Assembly: GCF_000633595.2 (NCBI RefSeq)
Contig: NZ_JIBU02000001.1
Location: forward strand, 124,001-188,000
DNA length: 64,000 nt
DNA from: Clostridium drakei
Lineage (GTDB): Bacteria > Bacillota > Clostridia > Clostridiales > Clostridiaceae
Direction of reading: 5' to 3'
Shown here: positions 62,928 to 64,000 of the stretch, in pieces
Position numbering within the stretch: position 1 is the stretch's first letter
Layout of the letters: every line of letters starts with the position of its first letter
The notes under the pieces: model-generated
The model's input: only the letters and a program-made list of their open reading frames with translations
Told to the model about the DNA's origin: nothing
Database searches by the model: none
Program-made: the position numbers and the translations under genes

Positions 62928-64000
62928 ATGAGAAACATTTCAACTAAATTACAGATAAAGAATATTGTAAAAATCCATTTTATAAACAGTGTTGGAATTA
63001 AAATAATGTTGCAAATAACTACATTGCTTATACTCGTATGTGGAATTTTAGGTTATGTTTCATATAGTAGTTCTTACAATAGTTTGGAATATACTATTAG
63101 ATCTTTTTTAGAATCCAAAGCTTATGATAGTTCAGCGTTAGTAAGTTCAACTATTCAACAAGATATTAGAGTAATGAATGAGATAGCTTCTAGACCAGAA
63201 ATTAGATCTATGAACATTCAAATACAAAGTCCTATACTTTTATCAGAAGCTAAAGATTTAGAATATATAAATTTAAATATAATTGGACCTAATGGTTTAG
63301 TTTATTTAGCAGGTGGAGAGAAAACTCAAATTGATCTTTCTTCAGCAAATAATTTGTACTTAGAAGAAGCATTAAAAGGTAAATCCTCCATATCTGACCC
63401 AGTTACAAATGTAGAAGGAGAACAAATTATAGCTATAGCAGTGCCTATAAAAAATGAAAGTGGACAAGTAATTGGAGCTCTATTTTCTAATATGACTACT
63501 AAAAAATTAAATGAAATAGTTCAAAAAACCAAAGTAGGTAACAGTGGATATAGTTTTATAATAAACAAAGAAGGTACTAAAGTTGCACATAAAGATTTAA
63601 AGCTAGTTTTAAACAAGGATAATACTATTAAAAATGTTAAGAAAGATAAAAGATTAGGTCCATTAGCAGAATTAGAAAGTAAGATGATAAAAGCAGAAAA
63701 AGGTTCTGGATATTATGTTAAAGATAGTAAAGAAATGTTTATGTCATATGCTCCTATTCCAGATACAGAATGGTCTATGGCATTAACTATACCTAAACAG
63801 GAAATATTTAATGAAGCAAATGAGTTAAAATATAAATTTATAATTATGACTATACTATTTATATTGATTGGTATGGTAGTAGGTTTTTTAATATCAAAAT
63901 CTATAAAACAACCACTATTAAAAATAAAAAAATATGCAGAACAATTATCAAATTGTAATTTAAGTCATAGAATAAGCATAGGTAGAAAAGATGAATTTGG
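62928..64000 (+). CDS. methyl-accepting chemotaxis protein, C-terminus beyond window
   Basis: About 357 codons visible from ATG 62928 (GAGGAGG upstream) with no stop. A first transmembrane segment near 26-48 (IMLQITTLLILVCGILGYVS) is followed by an extracellular dCache_1-type ligand-binding domain (about 55-300; NLNIIGPNGLVYLAGGEKTQ, KTKVGNSGYSFIINKEGTKV, MSYAPIPDTEWSMALTIP). A second transmembrane segment (FIIMTILFILIGMVVGFLI) precedes the start of HAMP (KSIKQPLLKIKKYAEQLSNC, then RKDEFG). The cytoplasmic signalling domain is outside the window. The long tail before TM1 is unusual but has the ribosome site. Confidence 0.92.
   Translation, partial: MRNISTKLQIKNIVKIHFINSVGIKIMLQITTLLILVCGILGYVSYSSSYNSLEYTIRSFLESKAYDSSALVSSTIQQDIRVMNEIASRPEIRSMNIQIQSPILLSEAKDLEYINLNIIGPNGLVYLAGGEKTQIDLSSANNLYLEEALKGKSSISDPVTNVEGEQIIAIAVPIKNESGQVIGALFSNMTTKKLNEIVQKTKVGNSGYSFIINKEGTKVAHKDLKLVLNKDNTIKNVKKDKRLGPLAELESKMIKAEKGSGYYVKDSKEMFMSYAPIPDTEWSMALTIPKQEIFNEANELKYKFIIMTILFILIGMVVGFLISKSIKQPLLKIKKYAEQLSNCNLSHRISIGRKDEF

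Overview
The window comes from a low-GC, AT-rich clostridial genome (Clostridium cluster I type). Strong purine-rich ribosome binding sites, frequent GTG/TTG starts, Spo0E-like sporulation phosphatases, a complete anaerobic (cobalt-early) cobalamin pathway and a corrinoid-dependent O-demethylase-type methyltransferase set all fit an acetogenic or related anaerobic Clostridium. Species cannot be assigned from sequence reading alone.

Layout. 1-673: dapB (minus strand), cut by the window start. 1244-4750: a GntR/RCK_C regulator, then a sigma-A promoter, a SAM-I riboswitch with terminator, and the methionine importer metNIQ. 4793-7268: a MocR-type regulator overlapping a formimidoylglutamase-like ureohydrolase. 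7266-7445: a palindromic MITE-like element between convergent genes. 7458-8392 (minus): a YidC paralogue preceded by a small membrane ORF laid out like a regulatory arrest peptide. 9244-13797 (minus): methyltransferase II, corrinoid protein, methyltransferase I and an ATP-dependent corrinoid activator. 14472-16462: Nudix hydrolase and an orphan histidine kinase.

16711-18239 encodes the T and A subunits of an ECF cobalt transporter without its S component. A promoter and cobalamin riboswitch (18282-18556) then precede a roughly 22.5-kb, same-strand run from cbiP to cobO (18683-41173). It carries uroporphyrinogen synthesis from glutamyl-tRNA (hemA, hemL, hemB, hemC, cobA-hemD), nearly all corrin-ring genes (cbiK, L, H, F, G, D, J, E, T, C, A, P, B), and genes for the aminopropanol arm (pduX, cobD), adenosylation (cobO) and lower-ligand activation (cobT). 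cobU, cobS and a cobC-type phosphatase are absent here. A GNAT acetyltransferase is embedded in the run. The corrinoid methyltransferase set upstream is a likely consumer of the product.

41427-45393: a YitT-family membrane protein, a zinc/manganese-type ABC transporter (znuCB-like, minus strand) with operator-like palindromes upstream, a DUF2325 protein overlapping an HD-GYP protein, and tRNA-Glu(CTC).

45800-55100 is an accessory region: secreted proteins (35-residue repeats; cohesin/dockerin-like; Ig-like), phage-derived remnants (one with a -1 frameshift at a UUUAAAA heptamer), a minimal tyrosine recombinase, two small Spo0E-like proteins (one apparently starting at ATA), a soluble chemoreceptor, an S51 peptidase, and two copies of a ~220-bp structured noncoding repeat. 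55193-64000 returns to core-like genes: PIN-PhoH ATPase, phosphodiester glycosidase-family protein, two M50-type membrane proteases around trmB, a DUF2156 protein and the start of a chemoreceptor. The observations I rate highest are the YidC leader ORF, the repeated structured RNA element, the frameshift site and the MITE-like palindrome.
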